NCBI RefSeq assembly: GCF_024347355.1
Contig: NZ_AP025466.1
Coordinates: forward strand, 1,302,001-1,366,000
DNA: 64,000 nucleotides
Direction: 5' to 3'
Origin: Vibrio chagasii
Lineage (GTDB): Bacteria; Pseudomonadota; Gammaproteobacteria; Enterobacterales; Vibrionaceae
Shown here: positions 48,090 to 57,049 of the stretch, piece by piece
Numbering within the stretch: position 1 is the first letter of the stretch
Layout of the letters: each line of letters starts with the position of its first letter
Made by a program: the position numbers and the translations under genes
Notes under the pieces: generated by a model
What the model was told of the DNA's origin: nothing
Seen by the model: only the letters and a program-made list of their open reading frames with translations
The model's database searches: none

Positions 48090-49595
48090 TCAAATATGGC
48101 TAACCCACAACTTATCGAGGTCACACCAACCAAATCCATTTACTCGTGCTCCGTGTATTTTTTCAGATACCTCTAGATTGAATGCCTCTTTCTTAAGCTC
48201 AACCACTACTTCAGTCTTGTATAGCCAGCATTTGAGTTTCAAGAGCATTTTGGCGGCTTGCTCAAAGTCTGGTTCGCATTGAATTGAGGTTAAAGCCTGT
48301 TCGATGGTTGCGAGCATTTCAACGGGTAGTGACAAATCTCCAAAAGGGAAACGAGTAAAGAAGTTGAACCATGAGGAAAAGGTGTCGTTTTCATCAATAA
48401 TGCTGCACAGCGTAATGTCTTTGGTAGCCGTGTAGTACCCATATTCGACACTGGTTTTTTGATCGCCAGATACTGACAACTGCTCGAAAAGAGCTTGGCA
48501 TTCAGAGGTGTCCTCAACAGTGAACTCACGAGTGGTTTGGGACAACTTCGGGTTTTGAATCTTAAAGAAGATTGACCTGCAATTCTGTAGATCTGAATTA
48601 CTCGCGCCATTCACCTTTACCGTTTTCTCTGGCATTTTGACGCACACTTGGTTTTGCGCACACGCCTTAGTTTGTGACCATTCAGGATAGACCCAAAGTT
48701 CGACTCGATTGAGAATAGGTGTGCTGTGTGAGTAGGCGTTATTGCGGTTTAACCTAAGCATCTTGCTTGAGAAAATCTCCAACGCGAAAGCGCCTGAGCC
48801 GATAAGTTTATTGTCTGATGTGTGCTCATATATCGAAGCCTCAGTTCTAGCCAGTAATCGAGGTAAATGCCAATCAGGCTCGCTAAGAGTCACTTTGATT
48901 ACATCGCCAGTGACAGCCGATACTTCAACAATATGTTGATAGCATCGATGCCAGAGTTTGCTCTTAGATAGTGAGGATAGACATCGTACTATGTCTTGGG
49001 TTTCAAGCGTTTGACCACTATGGAATTGAACACCATTACGAACTTGGAAATGCCAAACGGTAGCATTTTCATTGGGTTGCCAGTGATAAGCTAAATCACC
49101 GCTCAGATTGCCTTGTTGAATAGAGGTTAGGCGCTGGCAAACCTGCATCACTAAGAAACGTTCAGTACGCCTTAGTACACGCTGAGGGTGAAGCGCTTCT
49201 AGTTCACGGTGGAAGGGGATGTACGCGACGCTTTGTGCCGGTTGACTAGCGCTATTTAGAAAGGCTTGAAGTGCTGCACCAGCATTGCGTCCATTAAAGC
49301 TTAAGGTGCTGAAGACCTGCTCGATATTGCCTGAATCTGCTTGGCTTTGTGCGTATTGGTAGCACGCTTCCATCGGCTCAATCAGACACGTGAGTTGTGC
49401 CTTTTTATTGCGTCCTGAACTGGCTTGCCACTCAATCCAGCCTTGCGCTGTCATTGCTTTGAGTAGGGTTTGAACGTGACGCTCACTCACATGTAGAAGC
49501 GTTGCGAGTTGACTGACTTGGCAGCGTGATACTCCAGGCCCAAAAGCCTGAAAAATTTTTTCGTACAGTTCAAGCTTGCGCTTTAGGTTGCCCAA
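48090..49595 (-). CDS. SgrR-like transcriptional regulator, copy 2
   Basis: 501 residues with the same architecture as copy 1: winged helix (KLELYEKIFQAFGPGVSRCQVSQLATLLHVSERHVQTLLKAM), then a solute-binding-like domain (ALHPQRVLRRTERFLVMQVCQRL, DLAYHWQPNENATVWHFQVRNGVQFHSGQ). Copies 1 and 2 are clearly paralogous but well diverged. It starts nine bases after the stop of the Gfo/Idh/MocA oxidoreductase, so the two form an operon and the oxidoreductase is its probable target or effector source. Confidence 0.88.
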   Translation of the reverse strand: MGNLKRKLELYEKIFQAFGPGVSRCQVSQLATLLHVSERHVQTLLKAMTAQGWIEWQASSGRNKKAQLTCLIEPMEACYQYAQSQADSGNIEQVFSTLSFNGRNAGAALQAFLNSASQPAQSVAYIPFHRELEALHPQRVLRRTERFLVMQVCQRLTSIQQGNLSGDLAYHWQPNENATVWHFQVRNGVQFHSGQTLETQDIVRCLSSLSKSKLWHRCYQHIVEVSAVTGDVIKVTLSEPDWHLPRLLARTEASIYEHTSDNKLIGSGAFALEIFSSKMLRLNRNNAYSHSTPILNRVELWVYPEWSQTKACAQNQVCVKMPEKTVKVNGASNSDLQNCRSIFFKIQNPKLSQTTREFTVEDTSECQALFEQLSVSGDQKTSVEYGYYTATKDITLCSIIDENDTFSSWFNFFTRFPFGDLSLPVEMLATIEQALTSIQCEPDFEQAAKMLLKLKCWLYKTEVVVELKKEAFNLEVSEKIHGARVNGFGWCDLDKLWVSHI

Positions 49596-49604
49596 TTCGA
49601 ATTC

Positions 49605-50618
49605 CTAAACGTTAGGTTGAGTTAAGTGTTGGTAGCCTGCATCAGCGAGCGCTTTTTCCATGGTTTCAAGAACCTGTGCACTTATCTTTGAGCTTAGGAT
49701 ATCAGACTCAAGTTTTCCTTCTAATACAAGTTGCAAGAAGTGCTCGATTTGATACTCGAACCCATTACCTTGGACGGGGTGCTCGATGGTGAAGGTTTCT
49801 TGTTTGTACTCCACCGTTATATGGGCTGGGTTCCACCACTTCTCTTTAATCGTAATGGTGATATCTGGGCCCGTTAATCGCGCTGCGCGTGGCAGGTTTC
49901 TTACCGTCGAAGCCGATATAGCCGCGTTGATCTCTCCGGAGAACTGGAAGCACGAATCGGTATCTACATTTGAACCTTCATAGAGGCTCGACATTTCGAC
50001 TTGAGGTATAGAAGGCGTAATCCCAAGAGTGCGACATAAATCGTAGAAGAACCACAGACCATACACTCCAACATCAAGTGTTGCTCCGCCGGCTAAATCC
50101 GGGTTGAAGATAAACAGGTTTGGGTCGTAGTCGTGCTCATTACCAAAGCTGGCTTCTATCGAATCAAGCTTAATCTGGTTGCTGGTTAAAAATGCTGTAA
50201 GCTCGCGATAAGCTGGGAACACGACGGTCTTCATCGCTTCTAGCAACATTACGCCATTTTGCTCTGCCAGAGCTTTCATTTCTAACCAATCACCAAGGTT
50301 GGTAAAGGCTGGTTTTTCTACCAATACGTGCTTGTTATGGCTGAGAAATAGCTTGGCTAGAGGTTTGTGATAAGGGTGAACCGTGGCAATGTACACCGCT
50401 TCAACATCGGGATCTTGAGCCATGGCTTCATAAGATCCATAAGCTTTATCGCAATCAAACTTATTAGCAAACAGAGCCGCTCTTGATTGGTCACGTGCTG
50501 ACACCGCGTAGAGTTCGCCAAATGAGCAGTGCTCTGTTAGCGCTGTTGCGAATCTATTCGCGATATTACCGAGCCCTGCGATACCCCATTTAATCTTACG
50601 TTGCGTGTCACTCATCAC
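49605..50618 (-). CDS. Gfo/Idh/MocA-family NAD(P)-dependent oxidoreductase
   Basis: 337 residues. The N-terminal Rossmann fold (KIKWGIAGLGNIANRFATAL; AVYIATVHPYHKPLAKLFL; the catalytic-region EKP in VLVEKPAFTN) is followed by the family's C-terminal alpha-beta domain (LLEAMKTVVFP, GGATLDVGVYGLWF). Members oxidise or reduce sugars, inositols or dihydrodiols. ATG 50618; a TGAGTGA stretch just upstream acts as ribosome site. It is upstream of, and cotranscribed with, SgrR-like copy 2. Confidence 0.9.
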   Translation of the reverse strand: MMSDTQRKIKWGIAGLGNIANRFATALTEHCSFGELYAVSARDQSRAALFANKFDCDKAYGSYEAMAQDPDVEAVYIATVHPYHKPLAKLFLSHNKHVLVEKPAFTNLGDWLEMKALAEQNGVMLLEAMKTVVFPAYRELTAFLTSNQIKLDSIEASFGNEHDYDPNLFIFNPDLAGGATLDVGVYGLWFFYDLCRTLGITPSIPQVEMSSLYEGSNVDTDSCFQFSGEINAAISASTVRNLPRAARLTGPDITITIKEKWWNPAHITVEYKQETFTIEHPVQGNGFEYQIEHFLQLVLEGKLESDILSSKISAQVLETMEKALADAGYQHLTQPNV

Positions 50619-50668
50619 TTACTCCAATCGTTGTTTTGTCTTAGTTTACTTAGGAGTGTCACAAACAA

Positions 50669-50700
50669 ATAGAGAACAGATCTTTCAATCTGTTCTCTAT
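50669..50700. terminator. Strong hairpin terminator between mmuM and the oxidoreductase
   Basis: 13-bp perfect stem ATAGAGAACAGAT/ATCTGTTCTCTAT with a 6-base loop. T-tracts follow on both strands (stronger on plus). It ends the mmuM mRNA, which runs on the minus strand toward it. Confidence 0.85.
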
Positions 50701-50727
50701 TTTTGTTATTTCAATCGAAGAGGCGTT

Positions 50728-51633
50728 TTAGCTTTGTGTGGAAGGCTTCCAATCCGCTAGGGCTTTAATATGTTTTGGTCCTATGCCGCAACACCCACCA
50801 ATAATATTAGCGCCGAGGGCATGCCAGCGTTTTGCATAGGTTAAGTAACCTTGGCCATCTAACTCGCGCATTTCTTGAAGCATGTCATTCGCTTCATGTT
50901 CGCTGCTGATCGGAGCAAAGTTATTTGCATAGACACCGATTTCTAGATCTTGGCCTAACTTATCCATTACCTGTTTTGTATCGATAATCGCTTGATCCAT
51001 CACTTCCGGTACTGAACAGTTAAACATGATGCCTGTCGCGTTAGACTGACAAACCAGTTTGACGGCTTCTTTTACGCTCTCACCTGAACGAATAGACGCA
51101 GAGTCGCCTTTAGTATCTTCTAAGCTAAAAGCGTAGTAACACGGTTTCGTTGATTGCTTAAGTACCCCATGAATGGATTCAAACTCTTGTATGCTGCATA
51201 GGGTTTCTACTAACCATAGGTCGATATTTGGTTCTTGTGCATCGTACAGGGTTTGAATGATAGATGCCGCTTCTTCAACTTTGAATAAGTCAGGTCGGTA
51301 GCTGCCAAATGGTGGTGGAATAGAGCCTGCCACTTTGACCGCTTGAGGCGCTTGGTCAGCAATTGCTTTCGCTAATTCGCCAGACAGCGCTGCTAGCTCA
51401 AATCCTCTTTGTGCAAACAGTTCTTCACCCAAATGAAAAGGCACACACGCATAGCTGTTAGTGATTATGATTTCAGCACCTGCATCGACAAAGTTTTGGT
51501 GCGCTTGGCTAACAAAATCTGGGGCTTCAATCAGCGCTTGAGCACTCCAAAGAGGTTGTGAGAACGGCGCGCCAATTTCTTTGAGTTCTCGGCCCATGCC
51601 GCCATCAAGTATGGTGAGTGTTTTCATATTCAA
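50728..51633 (-). CDS. mmuM: Homocysteine S-methyltransferase
   Basis: Zinc enzyme that methylates homocysteine to methionine using S-methylmethionine or S-adenosylmethionine, 301 residues. The conserved zinc Cys is in GIMFNCSVPEVM and the Cys pair in IIGGCCGIGPKHIK. The N-terminal LDGGMGRELKEIGAPF and ITNSYACVPFHLG are family-typical. Single gene; an S-methylmethionine permease (mmuP) is not adjacent. No clear MetJ box was found. Confidence 0.92.
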   Translation of the reverse strand: MNMKTLTILDGGMGRELKEIGAPFSQPLWSAQALIEAPDFVSQAHQNFVDAGAEIIITNSYACVPFHLGEELFAQRGFELAALSGELAKAIADQAPQAVKVAGSIPPPFGSYRPDLFKVEEAASIIQTLYDAQEPNIDLWLVETLCSIQEFESIHGVLKQSTKPCYYAFSLEDTKGDSASIRSGESVKEAVKLVCQSNATGIMFNCSVPEVMDQAIIDTKQVMDKLGQDLEIGVYANNFAPISSEHEANDMLQEMRELDGQGYLTYAKRWHALGANIIGGCCGIGPKHIKALADWKPSTQS

Positions 51634-51856
51634 TACTATCTAAAACAATTGCTGAAGTTCTGCCGACACCATATCAGACAACCTTGCGTGACTAAAGCAG
51701 TCCAAGCGCGAGGTTCTTAACAAAGCCAATACCTCATTGATAGGAACAATAAAATATTGCACCTCTGGCGCTATGTTGTATTGGATTAGGGGGATATATT
51801 ATTAATCTAGTGCCAATGATTGACCTGAACCCAACAAGCTGTAGAGGAAAAGTGCA

Positions 51857-52558
51857 TTGAAGTTAACGAATAAGCTCGTGCGTTACCCGCACATTGATGT
51901 TGATCGTGCGTTTGAAAAAGAAGATGAGCTATTGCAGCAGATACAGAATGGTGAGATTGGACAAGCCTTAATGTTGTGGCAAGCCAAAACGCCGACACTT
52001 GTTTTGCCTGCAGGTAAAAAGTGGCCAGTGACGTTTGAATCTAGAAAGCAGCTTGAGGATCAAGGTTGGCAACTCTCTTCGCGTAAAACGGGTGGTGCTC
52101 CCGTTCCCCAGCTACCGGGCGTGATTAACTTATCGCACATTTATCATTGGCCGAGCGATGAAGCGTACAATATTCAAAAAGCTTATCTGCATTTATGTGA
52201 TGTTTTAACTCAATTTTTTAGAGAGTTAGGCGTTGATGTCGATGTGCATGCGACTCCAGGTTCTTATTGCGATGGTGATTACAATCTCAACATCAACAAG
52301 CAAAAAATAGTGGGGACGGCTCAGCGTGTGTTGCTGAAACGCGGGGGCGGTCAAATCGTACTTTCCCAAGCCTGTATCTTGTTAGATGCAGACTTAGAAC
52401 ACATCGTTGCGCCCGTGAACTTTTATAATCAGATTTGCAGCAATCCAACTGTTGTAGAGCCACACGTTCATACGCTTTTATCTGAACATGTGACGCCCAT
52501 GCCCAACGTAGACTCACTGTTTCAGCAATTGAGCCAAGTTTTTATTAAGTATGCGTAG
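51857..52558 (+). CDS. Lipoate/octanoate-ligase-fold protein
   Basis: 233 residues with the biotin/lipoate protein ligase catalytic fold: WQAKTPTLVLPAGK, SRKTGGAPVPQLPGVINLSHIY (the RxxGG-like loop), and TPGSYCDGDYNLNINKQKIVGTAQRVLLKRGGGQIVLSQACIL (the D-x-N... K-I-x-G-x-x-Q motif with the ligase Lys). It starts with TTG 51857 after GAGGAAA; there is no usable ATG. It is shorter than LplA and lacks the accessory domain, so it may be a lipoyl/octanoyl transferase or an attachment enzyme of unknown acceptor. Single gene. Confidence 0.83.
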   Translation: MKLTNKLVRYPHIDVDRAFEKEDELLQQIQNGEIGQALMLWQAKTPTLVLPAGKKWPVTFESRKQLEDQGWQLSSRKTGGAPVPQLPGVINLSHIYHWPSDEAYNIQKAYLHLCDVLTQFFRELGVDVDVHATPGSYCDGDYNLNINKQKIVGTAQRVLLKRGGGQIVLSQACILLDADLEHIVAPVNFYNQICSNPTVVEPHVHTLLSEHVTPMPNVDSLFQQLSQVFIKYA

Positions 52559-52560
52559 TG

Positions 52561-53415
52561 CTATGTGTCTGCCGGAATCAATGGGGGGGCGGCGGATAAC
52601 TTTTCTTGCAACAGTCGCTCGATCACTTCCACCAGTTTACGGTTTTTAGTGGGATCAAGAGCATCGTTGTGAGGGTCTTTGAATAACCCAGAATCATTGT
52701 CAAAGTATCTTCCTGAGGCATCGGCAAACTCATCGCTGAGCGCTGCCCTACAAAGGATGTCTGCGCCAATTGCAAGATCATTACCATCAACGCCATAAGC
52801 ATCTTTGACCAGCTTGCTCCCCAAGAAAGAGGCAGGGTTTACTGGAATAACCGCGAGGCCATTAGTTGATGGGCTATTTGCTAAGGCATTCGCCAAATCA
52901 ATCGACCACATCGTTAGTGCGAGTTTACTTTGTGCGTAAACGGGGCCATCTAACTCTCCTGCATTTGGGCTGATAAGGGCACTTAAATCTACGGGTGACT
53001 GAGCTGCTGAAGATAGGTTGACGATACGGCTGTGCGTATTAAAAAGAGGAAGCAGCTTTTGTGTCAGTAGATAAGGTGCAATGGTGTTAACCACGAAGCG
53101 CACATCAAGGTTGTCTGAAGTGGTGATGTCCGACACCTTATACACGCCTGCGTTGTTGATGAGAACATCGAGTCGCTGGTGGCCAGCCATTATCTGAGTG
53201 GCGAGCGCTTCGACCTCTGAGAGTGTTGATAGGTCTGCTACGTAACTTTCAATGACCGCCGTTTTAGACAGTCGAGATAGAGCAGCCACAACTTTGTTGA
53301 TCTTGGCAGGGTTTCGGCCATGAATCAGAATGTGATGTCCCTGCTGAGCGAGCATTTTTGCGGTCTCTAAACCAATGCCGTCAGTTGCTCCTGTGATCAG
53401 AATTATTTTCTGCAT
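52561..53415 (-). CDS. Short-chain dehydrogenase/reductase
   Basis: 284 residues. Start at ATG 53415 (MQKIILITGATDGIG) with AAGGGAA upstream; ten extra codons upstream are open but have no ribosome site. Cofactor loop TGATDGIG (8-15), NAG motif LINNAGVY, catalytic Ser in VNLSSAAQS and Tyr-x-x-x-Lys in VYAQSKLAL. Classical SDR, similar to those acting on retinol-like substrates. Substrate unknown. Convergent with the ligase gene; the stops are two bases apart. Confidence 0.9.
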   Translation of the reverse strand: MQKIILITGATDGIGLETAKMLAQQGHHILIHGRNPAKINKVVAALSRLSKTAVIESYVADLSTLSEVEALATQIMAGHQRLDVLINNAGVYKVSDITTSDNLDVRFVVNTIAPYLLTQKLLPLFNTHSRIVNLSSAAQSPVDLSALISPNAGELDGPVYAQSKLALTMWSIDLANALANSPSTNGLAVIPVNPASFLGSKLVKDAYGVDGNDLAIGADILCRAALSDEFADASGRYFDNDSGLFKDPHNDALDPTKNRKLVEVIERLLQEKLSAAPPLIPADT

Positions 53416-53560
53416 ATCTTTCCCTTGATACCGATTCCGAAGCACTTTTATAACAAAGTTTTATTGCGCAAAGTTTCTAATACTTCACAGGATAGCGATA
53501 ACAAGATCGTCCGTTATTGAGAAATCTGAAATAAATCGCTTGATGATTCATCAAACAAAA

Positions 53561-53592
53561 AAAGCCTCAACCCATCGAATGGGTGAGGCTTT
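53561..53592 (-). terminator. Intrinsic terminator of the former alkyl-sulfatase gene
   Basis: AAAGCCTCA/TGAGGCTTT and CCCAT/ATGGG stem with a 3-base loop and one bulged A; on the minus strand it is followed by a T-tract. It still sits ~75 bases after the stop of the truncated sulfatase remnant. Confidence 0.9.
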
Positions 53593-53667
53593 GTCGTTAA
53601 TAGCCGTCTGCCTTTTAGGCTTGATTTGACGTTGTTGTCGTTGTTATTCCGTTAGTGCGTAATGGTT

Positions 53668-54099
53668 TTAGTGGGCATGTTCTGCTGAATCTTTATATAG
53701 CTCAGCGTCCACTTCTTCACCTTTATTCGGACGTGGGACAATCTCAAATGAGGTGTCGGCTTCCGTCAGAGAAGAGAGCAGTTTGTTCAGTGATGATTTA
53801 TCACCTTTCACGCCAGCTTGGCTATCTTCTAGCAGTTTATTGAGTGTTGTCTTCTTCAATACGATATCAGACACGTCTGCTTTATTGATGATCAGCGTAG
53901 TATCGGCATCTTGCAGTTCACTCACCTGAATGTTGTTTAGGTTACCGTTAGACATTTCTACGTAGTAGAACTCTTTCACGTCAGGCAGTTGAATATTCAT
54001 GGTAAATGGCGTGTTTTGCGCTTTCAACGAATCCACTTTTACTGCTAAGTAATCCAATAGGTTCTCAATTGTCATATTCGCCAATACTTCTGGTGATAC
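53668..54099 (-). pseudogene. C-terminal remnant of an SDS-type alkyl sulfatase
   Basis: About 144 codons: SPEVLANMTIENLLDYLAVKVDS, NIQLPDVKEFYYVEMSNGNLNNIQ, ADTTLIINKADVSDIVLKKTTLNKLLEDSQAGVKGDKSSLNKLLSSL. This is the SCP2-like C-terminal domain of BDS1/SdsA alkyl sulfatases, which are ~650 residues with an N-terminal metallo-beta-lactamase domain. That catalytic domain is missing. The open frame continues upstream to 54225, but that part is only the antisense of a LysR gene and encodes nothing related. The 5' part was lost in a deletion whose scar lies at ~54090-54104. Non-functional as a sulfatase. Confidence 0.85.
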
Positions 54100-54100
54100 T

Positions 54101-54862
54101 GACCTTTTCATCCGTGAAGGGCGGGGTATCTCGCCGACTAATGCGGCGGTGCAACTGGCAAGTCGTGTAGAACCTGCTCTAGATGGAATTACGAGCGCGG
54201 TGAGTACGTTAAAGCAGTTCGACAATCAGCAGAATCACGTGTTTCGAGTTCTGGTTAATGAGATAGGTTTAACCAAGCTACAACCTCTTGTGGAGCAGGA
54301 TGGCTCTTTAGGTAATATCTCAATCGAGTTCACCATGGTGCCGAATAATGAAGAGGATTTGCTGCAAAGTCTGAGCATGCAGCAAGCGGACTTAGCTATC
54401 GATATTCACTACCCACAAGTAAATGGGTACCTAAAGCAACCTTTGATTGAAGACGAACTAGTACTTATTGCCAGAAAAGGACATCCACGAATCAATGGCT
54501 CAGTGACAGAAGCGCAGTATTATCATGAAAAGCACATTACTTTCCGAATGCGTCGTACGCGTTTATACACCGCTGACTACTTTACTAAATCGCCGCTCAA
54601 GCAAAGAAAGGTCAGTGCGGAATGTGACTCGTTAATGACGATCTGTGTGTTGGTATCGGGCTCGGATTGTGTAGGCAGTACATCGCGTGATTTTGCTAAC
54701 CAGTTTGCAGACTCTTTTCAGCTTCAAGTGCTCGAACAACCATTTGAAATCTTGCCGATGCAGCAATATATGATCTGGCATAAAAGAACCGATTTAAATT
54801 CTGCTCATCAGTGGTTGAGGGACAAGATCCAGCAGTATATGAAGAAGTCTAAAGTCGGTTGA
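54101..54862 (+). pseudogene. C-terminal remnant of a LysR-type regulator
   Basis: The frame opens at 54101 without a start (DLFIREGRGISPTNAAVQLASRVEPALDGI), which is the end of a LysR helix-turn-helix and the linker. It then continues as a complete effector-binding domain to 54862. The first ~45 residues with the DNA-binding helices are missing. The internal ATG at 54149 would give a 237-residue protein with no DNA-binding domain. It would have been divergent from the alkyl sulfatase gene, the standard regulator-target layout, and both lost their 5' ends in the same deletion. Confidence 0.85.
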
Positions 54863-54880
54863 GTTACATGTGAATCAAAT

Positions 54881-54909
54881 AAAAACGGCCTCAAAATGAG
54901 GCCGTTTTT
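54881..54909. terminator. Bidirectional intrinsic terminator
   Basis: AAAAACGGCCTC/GAGGCCGTTTTT 12-bp stem with a 5-base loop, between the LysR remnant and the EamA transporter; suitable for both. Confidence 0.92.
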
Positions 54910-54917
54910 ATATCTGG

Positions 54918-55814
54918 TTATTCCGCTTTTTGTTTTCGCTTTTGGCGTGCGCTTTTGAGCATCTTTGCAGGTGATAAACCGGTCACCAGCATGGTGCCTG
55001 TGATGACCAAGACAGAGCCAACCACAGTATTAATGCCAATGGCTTCACCTAAGAACAAGTTACCCCAGAGAATACCAAAGACTGGAATTAAAAAGGTGAC
55101 TGAAAGGGCTGAAGGCGCACCAAGTTCATTGATGAGATTAAAGTACAGCAGATACGCTAATCCGGTACATACTGCACCTAATAAGATGACCGATGTGGTG
55201 ATAGTAAGATCGAGCGCTTCTCGCATTGGCATGAAAAACACAAATGGCAATACGATTAACACCGCTGCCCACATGCTGCCGTGGGCATTGTTGAAGGCTT
55301 CAACCTTAGGTGCTGTTTTGGTGTAGTTAGACGCGATGCCGTAGCTAAATGCGGCCATCACGGCTGCAAAGATTGGAATAATGGCTTCTTGTCCAATATT
55401 GAACGCATCCCATCCAACCAACACGGTTACGCCCGTCACACCAATGCCTAGTCCAAGCAACACTTTGCTCTCAAGTGCAGTTTTGGTCCATATCGCACCT
55501 ATGATCGCCGCCCATATCGGTGCAGTGGAGTTCAAAATCGCAAGGGTTGAAGCATTCAAAGTTTGAGCCGCATAAGCGAAACACAAAAAAGGAAGCGCGG
55601 TGTTAAACAAACCAAGAATGAAAAAGTGTTTCGAGTGAGCATTAAATGAGAGCTTTCTCTTTAGATAAAAAGAAACCAAAAGTAGGGTGATTGCCGCGCA
55701 CAAAACTCGCGCTTCAATTAGGACCGCAGGCCCTAAAGGATTCGCTGCAATTCTCATGAAAAGGAACGAGCCTCCCCATATTGCAGCTAGCATGATCAGT
55801 TTAAAATAGCTCAC
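54918..55814 (-). CDS. EamA/DMT-family transporter
   Basis: About 298 residues with ten predicted TM helices in two EamA repeats (first MLAAIWGGSFLFMRIAANPLGP, second after ~150 starting IPIFAAVMAAFSYGIASNYTKT). Likely inner-membrane exporter of metabolites or amino acids; substrate unknown. I place the start at GTG 55814 (SYFKLIMLAAIWGG) because it gives the usual EamA opening; a GTG at 55841 is also in frame. The C-terminus is rich in Lys/Arg. Single gene. Confidence 0.88.
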   Translation of the reverse strand: MSYFKLIMLAAIWGGSFLFMRIAANPLGPAVLIEARVLCAAITLLLVSFYLKRKLSFNAHSKHFFILGLFNTALPFLCFAYAAQTLNASTLAILNSTAPIWAAIIGAIWTKTALESKVLLGLGIGVTGVTVLVGWDAFNIGQEAIIPIFAAVMAAFSYGIASNYTKTAPKVEAFNNAHGSMWAAVLIVLPFVFFMPMREALDLTITTSVILLGAVCTGLAYLLYFNLINELGAPSALSVTFLIPVFGILWGNLFLGEAIGINTVVGSVLVITGTMLVTGLSPAKMLKSARQKRKQKAE

Positions 55815-56010
55815 AGTTTGAATCTCGATTGTGTAAAACACCGACTATGGAGCAAAGCTATCTATTACACAAATTGATATGCCAATATTGCGCAGCGACT
55901 TGGTGAAATATCACCAAATAAATAGGAAGGTATTTGACGTTTTCTGTTCTGTTTATTGCGCCTTATTTGCGGAATAACCTAATGCTAAATATCCACATTA
56001 GGTGTTAGAA

Positions 56011-56400
56011 ATGAAGATTGAACATATCGCGATTTGGACCAAACAACTCGAAGTACTGAAACGCTTTTATGAAGATTACTTTGGTGCGACGTCTAACCAG
56101 AAATACCATAATCCAACTAAAGGCTTTTCTTCCTACTTCCTATCTTTTGATAGCGGCAGTCGATTAGAGCTGATGGAGATGGACTCGGTTCCTGAATCGA
56201 AAGATGACATCTATGATCAGTTCACGGGCTTTGTTCATATGGCGATTTCGTTGGGGTCAGAGCAAGCCGTCGATGAACTGACTCACCGCTTAGTCGAAGA
56301 TGGTTATGAACGTTTAGACGGTCCAAGAAGAACGGGCGATGGTTATTATGAGAGCTGTGTCCTCGATCCTGATGGTAATCGCTTGGAACTTACCGTTTAA
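56011..56400 (+). CDS. VOC-superfamily (glyoxalase-like) protein
   Basis: 129 residues with two beta-alpha-beta-beta-beta modules: KIEHIAIWTKQLEVLKRFYEDYFGA and GFVHMAISLGSEQAVDELTHRLVEDGY, with the metal-ligand positions His7, Glu in RLELMEM, His in FVHMAIS and Glu in NRLELTV. ATG 56011 is chosen with AGGTG upstream; a GTG three codons earlier is possible. Glyoxalase or dioxygenase-like function; substrate unknown. Confidence 0.88.
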   Translation: MKIEHIAIWTKQLEVLKRFYEDYFGATSNQKYHNPTKGFSSYFLSFDSGSRLELMEMDSVPESKDDIYDQFTGFVHMAISLGSEQAVDELTHRLVEDGYERLDGPRRTGDGYYESCVLDPDGNRLELTV

Positions 56401-56440
56401 TGTAAGGACTTGATTGAATGACTTACGGATTTGAGGGGGA

Positions 56441-56965
56441 ATGATGAAGCGCATTTTGGCTTTTGTTTTTAGTCTGAGTTTGGTGGGATGTGCGTCTTCG
56501 GAGCTAGCGCAGGTTGATGCACCAGAGACGACAATCGAACCATCTCAACCGATTGGCTACCTTGGCTTCAAAGATCATCAAGACTGGGCTATCAAATTCA
56601 ATGATTGTACGGTTTACGATCTAACCGGAGCTCAACCGTATCAATGGTTTGATCGCACTTCAGCGTCTGTAAGTTGTTATACCTTTAAACCAAGCGACGC
56701 TATTGCACCTTTGCCCGTCTATTCGAGTGCAAGTTTCGAAAGCGATCAGCTTACCTCGATTGAGCGTTTTCAAGGGTTACAGGTGTCGGATTCTGGCTGG
56801 GGCCGTTTTCCCATTGTCTATGATAAAAACGGCACCAATTGGCTAAGGGTTAAAGAAGGTTGGATTCATCTTACGCTCGCCGACCAGACGCTCGTCCAGT
56901 TCTACCCGGGAACTCAAGATCAGTCTGCTAAATCACAACGTGATCAGTATTTTGAGCACCATTGA
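56441..56965 (+). CDS. Lipoprotein of unknown function
   Basis: 174 residues. Signal MMKRILAFVFSLSLVGCAS with lipobox LVGC (Cys17). The mature part has a short acidic linker (QVDAPETTIEPSQP), then a compact domain with NDCTVYDLTGAQPYQWFDRTSASVSCYTFK (two Cys) and a possible SH3-like GWGRFPIVYDKNGTNWLRVKEGWIHL stretch. Ribosome site GAGGGG before ATG 56441. I do not recognise a family. It may be cotranscribed with the VOC gene 40 bases upstream. Confidence 0.75.
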   Translation: MMKRILAFVFSLSLVGCASSELAQVDAPETTIEPSQPIGYLGFKDHQDWAIKFNDCTVYDLTGAQPYQWFDRTSASVSCYTFKPSDAIAPLPVYSSASFESDQLTSIERFQGLQVSDSGWGRFPIVYDKNGTNWLRVKEGWIHLTLADQTLVQFYPGTQDQSAKSQRDQYFEHH

Positions 56966-57049
56966 TCAACGAATGATCAATGCCCCTTGCTAAATGCGGT
57001 CTGGGGCATAAATAGCTAATCAGTTAGTAGTTAACCTGAACAATGACAG

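Noticed and set aside
51634..51856. MetJ operator at the mmuM promoter
   Set aside because: No tandem AGACGTCT-like boxes were seen.
54100..54225. N-terminal 40 codons of the minus-strand frame ending at 53668
   Set aside because: They are the antisense of the LysR remnant and encode nothing resembling a sulfatase; the frame is open by chance across the deletion scar.
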